This document shows, piece after piece, positions 8,277 to 18,500 of a stretch of 64,000 nucleotides of DNA. Within the stretch, counting starts at the first letter, position 1. Every line of letters starts with the position of its first letter. This DNA is from Pacificispira sp002696645. GTDB lineage: Bacteria > Pseudomonadota > Alphaproteobacteria > UBA8366 > Aestuariispiraceae. Location of the stretch: positions 62,001-126,000 of the forward strand of contig NZ_JBLZHU010000001.1 in NCBI RefSeq assembly GCF_048892425.1. Reading direction: 5' to 3'. A model generated the notes under the pieces. The model saw only the letters and a program-made list of their open reading frames with translations. It was not told where the DNA came from and made no database searches. Position numbers and translations under genes: made by a program.

Positions 8277-9155
8277 ATGCCGTTAGAGGGTCCAGGACTA
8301 AGGTGGGGAGTGGAGCAGAGGCTTGAATTCATTGAATTCAGGTTGTTCTGGGAGGGGGGTGTGAACCGTTCGGACATCACCCGATTTTTTGGTGTTTCCG
8401 TCCCGCAGGCCTCTAAGGATTTGACCCAGTATCAGGAGTTGGCGCCCGATAACGTCCGCTATGACCGCAGTGAAAAGCGGTACTTCGCCGCCCGAGGCTT
8501 CGCTCCTGTATTCCTTAAACCGGACGCCGAAAGTTATCTAGCGCAACTCGACAAAGTGGCTACGGCCCTGGAAGCTGGTGCGCATGGCTGGCTGACCGAC
8601 CCGCCCAGCGTAGACACCATGCCGGTGCCACATCGCCGGGTTGATGTGGAAACGCTGAGGGCTGTATTGGCGGCAATTCGCGACAAGGCGTCTCTCGAAA
8701 TATTTTATCAGTCCATGAATATGCAGCGCCCTGACCCCGTTTGGCGGCGGATAAGTCCTCATGCCTTTGGCAGTGACGGTTTCAGGTGGCATGTCCGCGC
8801 CTACTGTCACATCGAAGACAAGTTCAAAGATTTCCTGCTATCCCGTATCATGGATGCAAGAGACGCCGCTGAATCACATGTTGGTGCCAACGCAGATACC
8901 TTGTGGAGCACTTATTTTAATGTAGTTCTCGCGCCCAATCCAAAATTGGGTGAGAATCAAAGGCGAGTGATTGCGCAAGACTACGCGATGTCAGACGGCG
9001 AGATTTCGATCCCGGTGAGGCAGGCGCTTCTTTACTACTTCAGAAAACGATTGCGGCTTGATGTTGCGGAGGTTCTGGACGATCCGCACGAGACGCCTGT
9101 TGTGGTGACGAACCGGGCTGAGTTTGAACGCGCCCTGGCAAAAGCTACAAGTTGA
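8277..9155 (+). CDS. WYL-domain transcriptional regulator (CapW/BrxR-like)
   Basis: Regulator of about 292 residues with three parts. The N-terminal winged helix (about 5-75) contains GVNRSDITRFFGVSVPQASKDLTQYQ. The WYL domain (about 120-200) contains ISPHAFGSDGFRWHVRAYC, and the C-terminal WCX-like part is about 205-290. Proteins with this layout repress CBASS or BREX operons and release upon a nucleic-acid or nucleotide signal. ATG 8277 is chosen over GTG 8271 because GGAG sits 5 bases before it. It is divergent from the CBASS operon across a perfect inverted repeat, and 43 bases upstream of hsdM on the same strand, so it may control or be transcribed with the restriction operon too. Confidence 0.85.
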   Translation: MPLEGPGLRWGVEQRLEFIEFRLFWEGGVNRSDITRFFGVSVPQASKDLTQYQELAPDNVRYDRSEKRYFAARGFAPVFLKPDAESYLAQLDKVATALEAGAHGWLTDPPSVDTMPVPHRRVDVETLRAVLAAIRDKASLEIFYQSMNMQRPDPVWRRISPHAFGSDGFRWHVRAYCHIEDKFKDFLLSRIMDARDAAESHVGANADTLWSTYFNVVLAPNPKLGENQRRVIAQDYAMSDGEISIPVRQALLYYFRKRLRLDVAEVLDDPHETPVVVTNRAEFERALAKATS

Positions 9156-9198
9156 GTGATATAAGAAAAACACTAATATAGAGAGACAGAGGGACACT

Positions 9199-10737
9199 AT
9201 GTTGACAGGCGAAATCCGAAACCAGATCGACAGTATTTGGAATGACTTCTGGGCGGGTGGAGTTGCCAATCCCCTCTCTGTCATGGAGCAGATGACCTAT
9301 CTGCTATTCATCAAACGGCTGAACGACCTCCACACCCTGGAAGAGCGCAAGAGCCAGACCCTCAAGACGCCAATGGAACGCCGCATCTTTCCAGACGGCA
9401 AAGATGAGAAGGGGCGCCCCTATGAGGATTTGCGCTGGTCCCGCTTCAAGAATTTCGAACCCCGCGAAATGATGGAAGTAGTGGATGAGCACGTCTTCCC
9501 ATTCCTGCGGACGCTTGGTGCTGAAGGGTCGAGCTACGGCCACCATATGCGTGATGCCCGCCTTGGCTTCTCCAATCCTGCCCTGCTGGCCAAGGTTGTC
9601 GAGAAGCTGGACAAGATCCCGATGGAAGATCGGGACACCAAGGGCGATGCTTATGAATACATGCTGAGCCGCATCGCCAGCGCCGGGCAGAACGGACAGT
9701 TCCGCACGCCGCGCCACATCATCCAGATGATGGTGGAGCTGACCGAGCCGCAGCCGACCGACGTGATCTGCGATCCCGCTTCCGGCACTTGCGGCTTCCT
9801 CGTGGCGGCGGGTGAATATATACGCGATCATCATCCGCAGTCGCTACGTGATCCGGCGTTGCGAGAGCATTTCCACAGCAACATGTTTCATGGCTTCGAC
9901 TTCGATACGACCATGCTGCGCATTGGCTCCATGAACATGATCCTGCATGGCGTGGAGAACTCCAACATCACCTATCGCGACAGTCTGGCGGAGGACCATT
10001 CTGAAGACGCCGGCACTTATTCCCTTGTTCTCGCCAACCCGCCTTTTGCGGGCAGTCTGGATAACGAATCGACGGCCAAAGACCTTCAGAAGATCGTCAA
10101 GACGAAGAAGACCGAACTTCTGTTCATCGCGCTGTTTCTGCGTTTGCTGAAGACTGGTGGCCGCGCGGCCGTAGTCGTGCCGGATGGGGTGTTGTTCGGC
10201 TCCTCCGGTGCGCACAAAGATATCCGCCGCATGCTGGTTGAGGATCATAAGCTGGATGCGGTCATCAAGCTGCCCTCCGGTGTGTTCCGCCCCTATGCGG
10301 GTGTGTCCACAGCGATCCTGCTGTTCACGAAAACCGGTGTCGGCGGGACGGAGAAGGTCTGGTTCTACGACATGACGGCTGACGGCCTCAGCCTCGATGA
10401 CAAGCGGGCCAATCTACTGCCGCCAGATAAGCTCGGGGCAGTCCCCGCTGAACCTCTGGCCGAAGAGGAGCACGCGAAAAACAATCTGCCGGATATCGTT
10501 GCCCGCTGGAAGAATCGTGCGGGTGAAGCCGACAGACCACGGACAGCGCAAAGCTTTTTGGTGCCGGTCGAGGATATCCGGGCAACGGGGACCTGGGACC
10601 TGTCCCTCAACCGTTACAAAGAGGTGGAGCACGAAGAGGTCGAGCACGCAGCGCCAACGGACATTATCGCCGAATTGCGGGCAATCGAGACGGAGATCGT
10701 TGATGGACTGGATCGGCTTGAGGAGATGCTTGGATGA
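9199..10737 (+). CDS. hsdM: Type I restriction-modification methyltransferase subunit
   Basis: N6-adenine methyltransferase subunit of 512 residues. It has the HsdM N-terminal helical domain (about 5-140) and then the catalytic Rossmann fold. The AdoMet motif DPASGTCGF is near residues 192-200 and the catalytic motif NPPF is near 279 (LANPPFAGS). The C-terminus contains the usual coiled region that contacts HsdS. It starts a long plus-strand operon and overlaps hsdS by 4 bases (ATGA at 10734-10737), which implies translational coupling. It modifies host DNA as M2S1 and, with HsdR, forms the restriction complex. Motifs are intact. Confidence 0.96.
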   Translation: MLTGEIRNQIDSIWNDFWAGGVANPLSVMEQMTYLLFIKRLNDLHTLEERKSQTLKTPMERRIFPDGKDEKGRPYEDLRWSRFKNFEPREMMEVVDEHVFPFLRTLGAEGSSYGHHMRDARLGFSNPALLAKVVEKLDKIPMEDRDTKGDAYEYMLSRIASAGQNGQFRTPRHIIQMMVELTEPQPTDVICDPASGTCGFLVAAGEYIRDHHPQSLRDPALREHFHSNMFHGFDFDTTMLRIGSMNMILHGVENSNITYRDSLAEDHSEDAGTYSLVLANPPFAGSLDNESTAKDLQKIVKTKKTELLFIALFLRLLKTGGRAAVVVPDGVLFGSSGAHKDIRRMLVEDHKLDAVIKLPSGVFRPYAGVSTAILLFTKTGVGGTEKVWFYDMTADGLSLDDKRANLLPPDKLGAVPAEPLAEEEHAKNNLPDIVARWKNRAGEADRPRTAQSFLVPVEDIRATGTWDLSLNRYKEVEHEEVEHAAPTDIIAELRAIETEIVDGLDRLEEMLG

Positions 10738-11828
10738 GCAGCAATTGGCAAACAAGGTCATTTACTGAAGTCGTCAGAGACGAGACAGGTGGGAATATCA
10801 AAACCCTACAAAGCGATTTCTTGCCCTCTGGTAGGTACCCGGTCGTGGACCAAGGAAAAGAGCTAATAGCTGGATATACGAATGATGAGAGCCGTCTATG
10901 CAAATCTGACCTTCCGGTTGTTGTGTTTGGGGATCATACTAAGTATTTCAAATTCATCGACTTTCCATTCTGTTTAGGAGCAGATGGGACGAAAGTGCTG
11001 CGCCCTAAAATCGATGCTGACGAGCGATATTTGTTCTATGCAATGCAGCGAATTCACATTCCGGCAGCTGGTTACAGTAGACATTTTAAGTACTTGAAGC
11101 AGGGCAAGATCCCCCTCCCGCCCTTGGATGAGCAGAAGCGGATTGCGGAGATACTGGATCAGGCTGACGCGCTCTGCCGTCTCCGCGCCCAAGCCCTCGA
11201 CAAGCTCAACACCCTCGGCCAGGCAATCTTTCATGAGATGTTTGGGCAACTCGACCTGCCCAAAGTCTCATTGGCTGAATTAGTCGAAGCGCGTTCATCT
11301 CTGGCAGACCCAACTTTGGATGAGAACGCAGAGCTCCCTCACGTCGGCCCCGAGCATATCCGCCAAAGTGGGGGATATATCGAATGGGATCGTGTCCGGA
11401 CATGTAGGGTCGATGGAGTGACCAGCGGAAAATATCGATTTGAGGCGGGCGATGTTATCTACAGTAAAATTCGACCCTACTTGAACAAGGTTGCGATCGC
11501 AGATCGCGTTGGGATGTGTAGTGCGGACATGTATGCCCTTCTTCCCAAATCGGATCGGATCAAGACAAGATATCTTCACTTCATTCTTGGGAGTCGTGAA
11601 TTCTTGACCTACGGCGATAGTGTTTCGGGGCGGGCGAACATTCCAAAAATGAACCGAAAGCAACTCATGGCATTTGAAGTACCCCTTCCGCCCCAAGAGC
11701 TACAGGATGAATTCGATAAGAGATTAAGTGCAGTGACTACCGAACGTAACCGGCATTCTGAACAGAATGCAAAGATTGAGCAGCTTTTTTCTTCGGTACA
11801 GCATCGTGCATTTAGGGGAGAGCTGTAA
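10734..11828 (+). CDS. hsdS: Type I restriction-modification specificity subunit
   Basis: Specificity subunit of 364 residues carrying two target recognition domains. TRD1 covers about 1-125 and is followed by a conserved helical spacer with IPLPPLDEQKRIAEILDQAD and LDKLNTLGQAIFHEMFG. TRD2 covers about 180-315 and ends in a second conserved segment VPLPPQELQDEFDKRL with a long helix. The two PLPP helix-start motifs are diagnostic. Its two half-sites determine the bipartite DNA target, which cannot be read here. It is coupled to hsdM by a 4-base overlap and followed after 2 bases by the TIGR02391-like gene. Confidence 0.95.
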   Translation: MSSNWQTRSFTEVVRDETGGNIKTLQSDFLPSGRYPVVDQGKELIAGYTNDESRLCKSDLPVVVFGDHTKYFKFIDFPFCLGADGTKVLRPKIDADERYLFYAMQRIHIPAAGYSRHFKYLKQGKIPLPPLDEQKRIAEILDQADALCRLRAQALDKLNTLGQAIFHEMFGQLDLPKVSLAELVEARSSLADPTLDENAELPHVGPEHIRQSGGYIEWDRVRTCRVDGVTSGKYRFEAGDVIYSKIRPYLNKVAIADRVGMCSADMYALLPKSDRIKTRYLHFILGSREFLTYGDSVSGRANIPKMNRKQLMAFEVPLPPQELQDEFDKRLSAVTTERNRHSEQNAKIEQLFSSVQHRAFRGEL

Positions 11829-11830
11829 GC

Positions 11831-12637
11831 ATGGCGGGTGTACCGATCCTCTCAGATGCCCAGCTTGAGCAGGTTTCTCGCCTGTTGGGCGACTGTGCGA
11901 CCGGTTCGGATATTACCCGCATTTTGAATAGCATGGGGCTGGATGATGTTTCGGGTGAGAGCACGAAGTGGCGGCGGCTATACAGCACATTCTGCCACTA
12001 CCAGCGGCAGGACAGAGCGGCCAGCAAGCTGATAGACTATATCCGCACCTCACTTGATCCGGCTGCCTTTGTTAAACGTGCGGACGAGTTCGAGGCCGTG
12101 CGTCAGCAATTGAACGCCATTCTTGCGTTTGCTGGTTTGCAATATGGCGAGGACGGTAAATTCCGCCACGCACCGGCGGCGCAAACTATCGGCGAAGCCC
12201 ATCAGCGCGCGAAGACGCTGGAAGCCAAGTTCAGGGGGCGGCGCATCCATGCCGAAGTCGTGCGGTACTGTAAGCCGGAGCTTCTGCAGGACAACTATTT
12301 TCACGCGGTTTTCGAGGCATCCAAAGGTTTGGCGCAGAGGATCAGGGAGTTGTCTGGCGCAGATGGCGACGGAGCGGCGCTGGTGGACAAGGTGCTCTCG
12401 GTTGAGCGGCCCTTGCTGGCCATCAACACGCTTCAAACCGAGACGGAGCGATCCGAGCACAAGGGTTTTGCGTCTCTTCTCAAGGGATGTTTCGCCGCCG
12501 TGCGGAATCCGCTGGCTCACGAACCGAAACTCCTTTGGAAAGGGGAGGATGATGCGGCGGATTACCTTTCGCTGATCTCCCTGCTGCACAGAAGGCTCGA
12601 TGACTGCGCCAGGACGGGCTTGGGAGGGCAGGCATGA
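11831..12637 (+). CDS. TIGR02391 (Ymh) family protein inside the type I R-M operon
   Basis: Protein of 268 residues. Its C-terminal half resembles the Ymh/TIGR02391 family: YFHAVFEASKGLAQRIREL, a helix around LVDKVLSVERPLLAINTL, then GFASLLKGCFAAVRNPLAH and SLISLLHRRLDDC. The AVRNPLAHE segment has a HEPN-like R-x4-H spacing, so an RNA-binding or RNase role is conceivable but unproven. It begins 2 bases after hsdS and overlaps the next gene by 4 bases, so it is translated with the R-M genes. Family members are often found near restriction systems; biochemical function is unknown. Confidence 0.75.
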   Translation: MAGVPILSDAQLEQVSRLLGDCATGSDITRILNSMGLDDVSGESTKWRRLYSTFCHYQRQDRAASKLIDYIRTSLDPAAFVKRADEFEAVRQQLNAILAFAGLQYGEDGKFRHAPAAQTIGEAHQRAKTLEAKFRGRRIHAEVVRYCKPELLQDNYFHAVFEASKGLAQRIRELSGADGDGAALVDKVLSVERPLLAINTLQTETERSEHKGFASLLKGCFAAVRNPLAHEPKLLWKGEDDAADYLSLISLLHRRLDDCARTGLGGQA

Positions 12638-13464
12638 GGGGCGAGGTCATCGGCGTTTGGTCGGAAACATGGCGGGAAATCTGGTCGAAACTGGCCAAGC
12701 ACCCGGATGCGCCGGAAGACCTGTTCTGCGAACTGTACCGGGACCTGGCGGGCGCCTTTGAGACGCCCCTCGATGTGACAGCACTGGCGGATGTTGTCGA
12801 TGATCCGGTTCAAGCGCGCAAAGCCTTCCGGAGCGCCAAGGCCAGCGCGTTTCGCGGAGAGGTGGCCCTACTTGGCTTCTTTGAGCGGGCCCATAATGTC
12901 GTTGTCGATCTTGGCGGCGATCCACTTGCCAATCGTTATTTCCTTCTGATCGAGGCGTTTCTCGACAAATTCAGCCTTCGTTATGATCTGCGTCGGCCAT
13001 TCAGCCTCAATCCGACACTGCCTGGCGTGTTTGCCCGCCTGATCCGGGATTTGCGTGATGCCACTTATCAGGATGCAGAATTGCACCCACTGATGGTGGA
13101 GTTTGAGGATGCCATTCGCGACCTCAAAACCAGCCAGTCACCCGGCAGGATCAAGACCTGCATCCAAAAGCAGGTGAACCTGCTTGAGGCCATCGGGCAG
13201 CGTTGCCCTGGCGTGACGTCCAACACGCTGGGGGCGATTTGCGACGAGGTGGGCACCTGGCCGCATAACAGGCTGAAGGATGCCATGAAGAAGCTCTACG
13301 GCTTCGCATCCGATTATCCGGGCATCAGGCATGGCGGGACGCCCGCCAACAGCCTGCGCAATATCGAGATGCGGGATCTTGTTGCGGTTAGCATACTGCT
13401 GGCGGGGTTTGCGCCATACCTGACCAACCTCATCAATTCAGACACAATTTACAGCGGCTCGTAA
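12634..13464 (+). CDS. Abortive-infection-like protein of unknown function in R-M operon
   Basis: Protein of 276 residues that I cannot place firmly. The C-terminal third, with HNRLKDAMKKLYGFASDYPG, IRHGGTPANSLRNIEMRDLV and a hydrophobic helix AVSILLAGFAPYL, resembles the C-terminal domain of several abortive-infection proteins. The N-terminal part is helical, with an FRGEVALLGFFERAHN segment. No nuclease motif is evident apart from the IRHGG motif. It overlaps the TIGR02391 gene by 4 bases and precedes the DUF262 gene by 12 bases, so it belongs to the same transcription unit. Confidence 0.65.
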   Translation: MRGEVIGVWSETWREIWSKLAKHPDAPEDLFCELYRDLAGAFETPLDVTALADVVDDPVQARKAFRSAKASAFRGEVALLGFFERAHNVVVDLGGDPLANRYFLLIEAFLDKFSLRYDLRRPFSLNPTLPGVFARLIRDLRDATYQDAELHPLMVEFEDAIRDLKTSQSPGRIKTCIQKQVNLLEAIGQRCPGVTSNTLGAICDEVGTWPHNRLKDAMKKLYGFASDYPGIRHGGTPANSLRNIEMRDLVAVSILLAGFAPYLTNLINSDTIYSGS

Positions 13465-13476
13465 GGGGGGCGGTAT

Positions 13477-15567
13477 ATGGATGCCAGACACATCAATCTT
13501 CTAAAATTTGTTCGTGACGCCTCGCAGTTCGTCATTCCGATTTACCAGCGGAAATACTCCTGGGAGCGTATTCAGTGCGAACAGCTTTGGAACGATGTGT
13601 TGCGAGCTGGAAAAGCGGATATTGCTGGTGGCCATTTTATTGGCTCGATTGTCTATGTCGCCGATACGGATGCACATAGTGCCCCTTTGCTGGTCATTGA
13701 CGGCCAACAACGACTGACAACACTGACGCTGCTGATTGCTGCGCTGTCTCGCGCCTTGGGCGATCAGGAGCCGATGGATGGCTTTTCGAAGAAAAAACTG
13801 GAGAGCTACTACCTTATCAATCCTCTCGAAACCGGCGACACGTTCAGAAAACTGGTCTTGTCCGAAACGGATAGCGACACGCTTTTCGCCGTGATCGATA
13901 ACAGGGAGTTGCCGGATAATCACTCCCGCCGAATTGAAGATAACTTCCTGTATTTCCAAGAGCGCATTGAAAGTCAGGCAGGCGACCTACAAACGGTATG
14001 TCGCGGACTGGCAAAGCTGCTTGTTGTCTATGTTGCCCTATCGCGAAAAGAGGATAACCCGCAGCTTATCTTCGAAAGCATGAACTCGACCGGCCGAGAG
14101 CTGAGCCAGGCCGACCTCATCCGCAACTTCGTTCTGATGGGTTTGGAGACTGACCTTCAAACGCGGCTCTATAATCAGTACTGGCGCCCGATGGAGCAAG
14201 CGTTTGGACAGGAGTCTTACGACAGCCATTTTGACAGCTTCATGCGGCATTACCTGATCGTGAAAACAGGCGATATCCCGAGGCTTGATGATGTCTATGC
14301 GGCCTTCAAGACGTATGCCCGATCTGACAGCGTTGCCGAATTGGGCATCGAGGCGCTAGTAAAGGATATCCGCCGCTATTCACAGTTTTACTGCTCTATG
14401 GCCTTGGGCAAGGAGGCTGATGCTGATCTGAAAGCGGCCTTCCACGATTTGAGAGAACTGCGTGTCGATGTTGCCTATCCGCTATTGCTGGAGCTGTATG
14501 CGGACTTCGATAGCGGCGTGCTGGATCGTGATGACTTTCTGGCCGCCGTTCGTTTGATTGAATCGTACGTCTTCCGGCGTGCGGTGTGTTCGATACCCAC
14601 AAATTCCATGAACAAGACTTTCGCAACGTTTGGGCGGGCCTTGAAGAAGGATCGCTATCTGGAAAGCATCATGGCCCATTTCCTGCTGATGCCGTCCTAT
14701 CGCCGCTTCCCATCGGATGAAGAATTTCGTGAGCAGATCAAGGTTCGGGATCTCTATAACTTCCGCAGCCGCAGTTATTGGCTGCGCCGGTTCGAAAACT
14801 TTGGTCGCAAGGAACGGGTGCCGGTCGATGAGTACACGATTGAGCACATCATGCCGCAGAATGAAGACCTCACCACAGAATGGCAGCAAGCCCTAGGCGA
14901 TGAATGGCAGCGTGTGCATGAGAAGTATCTGCATACGCTCGGTAACCTGACGCTGACCGGTTACAACTCCGAATACAGCGACCGGCCTTTCAAGGAAAAA
15001 AGGGACATGGAGGGCGGGTTCCGTCAGAGCCCGCTAAAGGTCAATGTCGGCCTAGGTGAACTGGAAGAATGGACGGAAACGACCATAGTTGACCGAGCGA
15101 ACACTTTGGCTACCAGGGCCAGCGATGTATGGCGGTTCCCCAATATCGCAACGGACGTGTTGGATGCCTATCGCCCTGAAGAGGCTGTAGCGACGTCGTA
15201 CTCAGTGGAAGATCACGCTCATCTTTCGGGTTCTCCAACAAAGGAGCTCTTCGAGGCCTTCCGTAAGGAGGTTCTGAAACTTGATCCCTGCGTGAGTGAG
15301 GAGTTTCTGAAGCTCTACATTGCCTACAAGGCCGAGACCAATTTCGTTGATGTGATTCCGCAGGCCAAAGGTCTTCGTCTGTCCCTCAACTTGAAATTTG
15401 TAGATATCAATGATCCCAAAGGGCTCTGTCGGGACATAACGGGTCTTGGACGGTGGGGCAATGGAGATGTCGATCTGAAATTTAGTCGGCTAGATGAACT
15501 CCCCTATGTCATCGGCTTGGTCCGTCAGTCTTTGGAGCGGCAACTCGGAAATGAGGGCGACCTATGA
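13477..15567 (+). CDS. DUF262-DUF1524(HNH)-DUF5655 protein, GmrSD/RloF-like
   Basis: Protein of 696 residues with three domains. DUF262 (about 10-230) has the ParB-like motif IPIYQRKYSW near residue 22 and the NTP-hydrolysis motif VIDGQQRLTTL around D75-G-Q-Q-R79. DUF1524 has an HNH nuclease core: IEHIMPQN (H457), then LGNLTLTGYNSEYSDRPF around 488-505. The C-terminal DUF5655 (about 590-690) has ETNFVDVIPQAKGLRLSLNL. The architecture is that of type IV modified-DNA nucleases such as GmrSD and of RloF proteins inserted in type I loci. All key residues are intact. It overlaps hsdR by 4 bases and probably acts with, or backs up, the type I enzyme. Confidence 0.88.
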   Translation: MDARHINLLKFVRDASQFVIPIYQRKYSWERIQCEQLWNDVLRAGKADIAGGHFIGSIVYVADTDAHSAPLLVIDGQQRLTTLTLLIAALSRALGDQEPMDGFSKKKLESYYLINPLETGDTFRKLVLSETDSDTLFAVIDNRELPDNHSRRIEDNFLYFQERIESQAGDLQTVCRGLAKLLVVYVALSRKEDNPQLIFESMNSTGRELSQADLIRNFVLMGLETDLQTRLYNQYWRPMEQAFGQESYDSHFDSFMRHYLIVKTGDIPRLDDVYAAFKTYARSDSVAELGIEALVKDIRRYSQFYCSMALGKEADADLKAAFHDLRELRVDVAYPLLLELYADFDSGVLDRDDFLAAVRLIESYVFRRAVCSIPTNSMNKTFATFGRALKKDRYLESIMAHFLLMPSYRRFPSDEEFREQIKVRDLYNFRSRSYWLRRFENFGRKERVPVDEYTIEHIMPQNEDLTTEWQQALGDEWQRVHEKYLHTLGNLTLTGYNSEYSDRPFKEKRDMEGGFRQSPLKVNVGLGELEEWTETTIVDRANTLATRASDVWRFPNIATDVLDAYRPEEAVATSYSVEDHAHLSGSPTKELFEAFRKEVLKLDPCVSEEFLKLYIAYKAETNFVDVIPQAKGLRLSLNLKFVDINDPKGLCRDITGLGRWGNGDVDLKFSRLDELPYVIGLVRQSLERQLGNEGDL

Positions 15568-18500
15568 GCCAGTTTTCATTTCTCCAGACCGAGTTTGCAG
15601 ATATTCACAACCATGCAGCCAAGGCTGAAAATCTGGCACTCTCAGACCCTCGTGGGGCGTGTTTCTATGCCCGCTTGGCGCTGGAGGTGGCGGTCAAGTG
15701 GATGTACGGGCATGATCGCCAATTGCGGTCACCCTATGAGACGACGCTTTCCGCTCTCATTCACGAACCGACATTCCGCAACCTCGCCGGTGATGCCATC
15801 GTCACTAAGGCTCGCCTGATCAAAGACCTTGGGAATAAAGCGGTACACGAAACGACGGCCGTTCCGTCTGCCCGCGCCGTCACCGCGCTTCGGGAGCTGT
15901 TTCATATCTCTTACTGGCTGGTGCGGACCTATGCCCGTGGTGAGAAGCCGCCGCCGGGCATCCAGTTCGACGGGAACAAACTTGAAAAAACCCTGACGAT
16001 AACCGCCAGCACCGTAAAGCAGATCAAGAAGCTTCAGGATGACTCCGCCGCTCGCGAAAAGGCGCTGGAAGACGAGAAAGCCGCACGCCTGAAGACGGAA
16101 GCGCAGCACGAGAAGCTGGAAGCGGAGATCAAGCGGCTTCAGGAAGAGGTGGCCAAGGCAAAGAAGGCCAATCAGGCCGCTCCGGACACCCACGACTACA
16201 ATGAGGCGCAGACACGCGACGCCTTCATTGACCTGTTGCTGCATGAGGCCGGTTGGCAACTCGACCAGCCTCGTGACGTTGAATTCCCGGTGACGGGCAT
16301 GCCGAACAATACCGGCGAAGGTTTTGTAGACTACGTGTTGTGGGGCGATGACGGGAAGCCGTTGGGTTTGGTGGAGGCCAAGCGTACCCGTCGCGACGCG
16401 CGGGAGGGGCAGCGACAGGCGGAACTCTATGCAGATGCGCTGGAACGCGAGACCGGTCAGCGTCCCGTGATCTTCTATACGAACGGTTACGAGCACTGGA
16501 TTTGGGATGATCGCCGCTATCCGCCGCGTGCCATCCAGGGCTTCCTGAAGAAAGACGAACTGGAGCTTGCAATCCAGCGGCGCTCAACCCAGAAGCCTTT
16601 GGCGCAGGAGAATATTAATCAGAAGATAGTCGAGCGGTATTACCAAACCCGAGCCATTCGACGGGTCGCTGAGTCTTTTGAGAAGGACAATCTCCGCAAG
16701 GCGCTGCTGGTCATGGCGACCGGTTCTGGCAAGACCCGAACAGTGATCGCACTGTCCGACCTGCTTATGCGTGCCAACTGGGCAAAGCGCATCCTGTTTC
16801 TTGCCGACCGGGTTGCTCTGGTCAATCAGGCCGCGGGCGCATTCAAGACGTTCCTGCCGCAGGCGTCCCCTGTGAACCTCGTTACCGACAAGTCGGCCCA
16901 TGGCCGGGTCTACGTATCGACCTATCCAACCATGATAGGCCTGATTGACGAAATGAAGGGAGCCTCCCGTCGTTTCGGACCTGGTCACTTCGACCTGATC
17001 GTCATCGACGAGGCGCATCGGTCCGTTTATCGGAAGTACAAGGCCATCTTCGATTACTTCGACAGTCTGCTTGTCGGTCTTACGGCGACGCCGAAGGATG
17101 AAGTGGATCGCGACACCTATTCACTCTTTGATCTGGAGAGGGGAATTCCCACAGACGCCTATGGCCTCGATGAGGCGGTGCAGGATGGTTTTCTCGTCCC
17201 CCCCAAGGCCGTTTCAGTGCCGCTGAAATTCCAACGGGAGGGGATCAAGTATGATGACCTTTCCGAAGAAGAGAAGGAAGAATGGGATTCCATCGAATGG
17301 GACGAAGATGGCACTGTTCCTGACCATGTTGACGCTACCGCTGTAAACAAGTGGCTGTTTAACCAGGACACCGTGGATAAGGTTCTTGAACACGTGATGA
17401 CCCATGGTCTGAAGGTGGCTGATGGCGATCGACTTGGAAAGACGATCATCTTTGCCAAGAACCATGATCATGCGCAGTTCATTGCCGAGAGATTCGATGC
17501 AAACTACCCGCACCTGAATGGTCAATTTGCGCGTGTTATCGACTTCAAGACCGAATATGCGCAGTCGTTGATCGACGATTTTTCGACCATGAATAAGCCC
17601 CCCCACATCGCCATCTCGGTCGATATGCTCGATACTGGCATTGACGTGCCGGAAGTCGTCAATCTCGTGTTTTTCAAGATTGTTCGCTCGAAGACGAAAT
17701 TCTGGCAAATGATCGGGCGCGGCACCCGACTTTGTCCTAACCTCTTCGGCATAGGTGCGCACAAGGAGTACTTCTGCATCTTTGATTTTTGCCAGAATTT
17801 CGAGTTTTTCAATCAGAACCCCGACATCACCGAAGGTGCTGTCGGAGGCTCGCTGGCCGAGCGCCTGTTTGTCGCGCGTGTTGAGCTTGCTGGAGAACTG
17901 AAGTCGAGACCGGCCGAAGACGATGACCAGCTTACACAGTTGCATCGTGATTTAATCGCACGGCTTCGCGACGAAGTAAGCGGCATGAACCCGGACAATT
18001 TCATTGTCAGACCCAAGCGTCGTCTCGTGGAGAAATACAAGGAGGACGCGCCTTGGAAGAATCTCAATCTTGAAGAGCGAATGGAGTTGATTGACCAGCT
18101 CGCTGGTTTGCCGTCGAGTTTGGTGGATGACGATATTGCAGCCAAACAGTTCGATTATCTCATTCTGCGCGCTCAATTGATCATTTTGCGCTCCGAGAAA
18201 GGGCTGGAGGCCATCAAGAAACGTGTCATCCAGCTGGCATCCGCACTGGAGGAGCTGGGCAATGTTCCGATGATTGCCAGCCAAATGGAATTCATCCTTG
18301 AAATCCAGACTGATGAGTACTGGCAGGATGTAACGCCTGCAATGCTCGACGTGGCGCGCCGTCGCCTGCGGGATCTCATAAAGCTGATTGAATTGAAGAA
18401 GCGACCCCACATTTACACAGATTTCGAGGATGAAATTGGTGGCTCCGAAGCTGTGGAACTGCGCGGTGTCGCTGTCGGCACAGATATGCACCGCTTCCAA

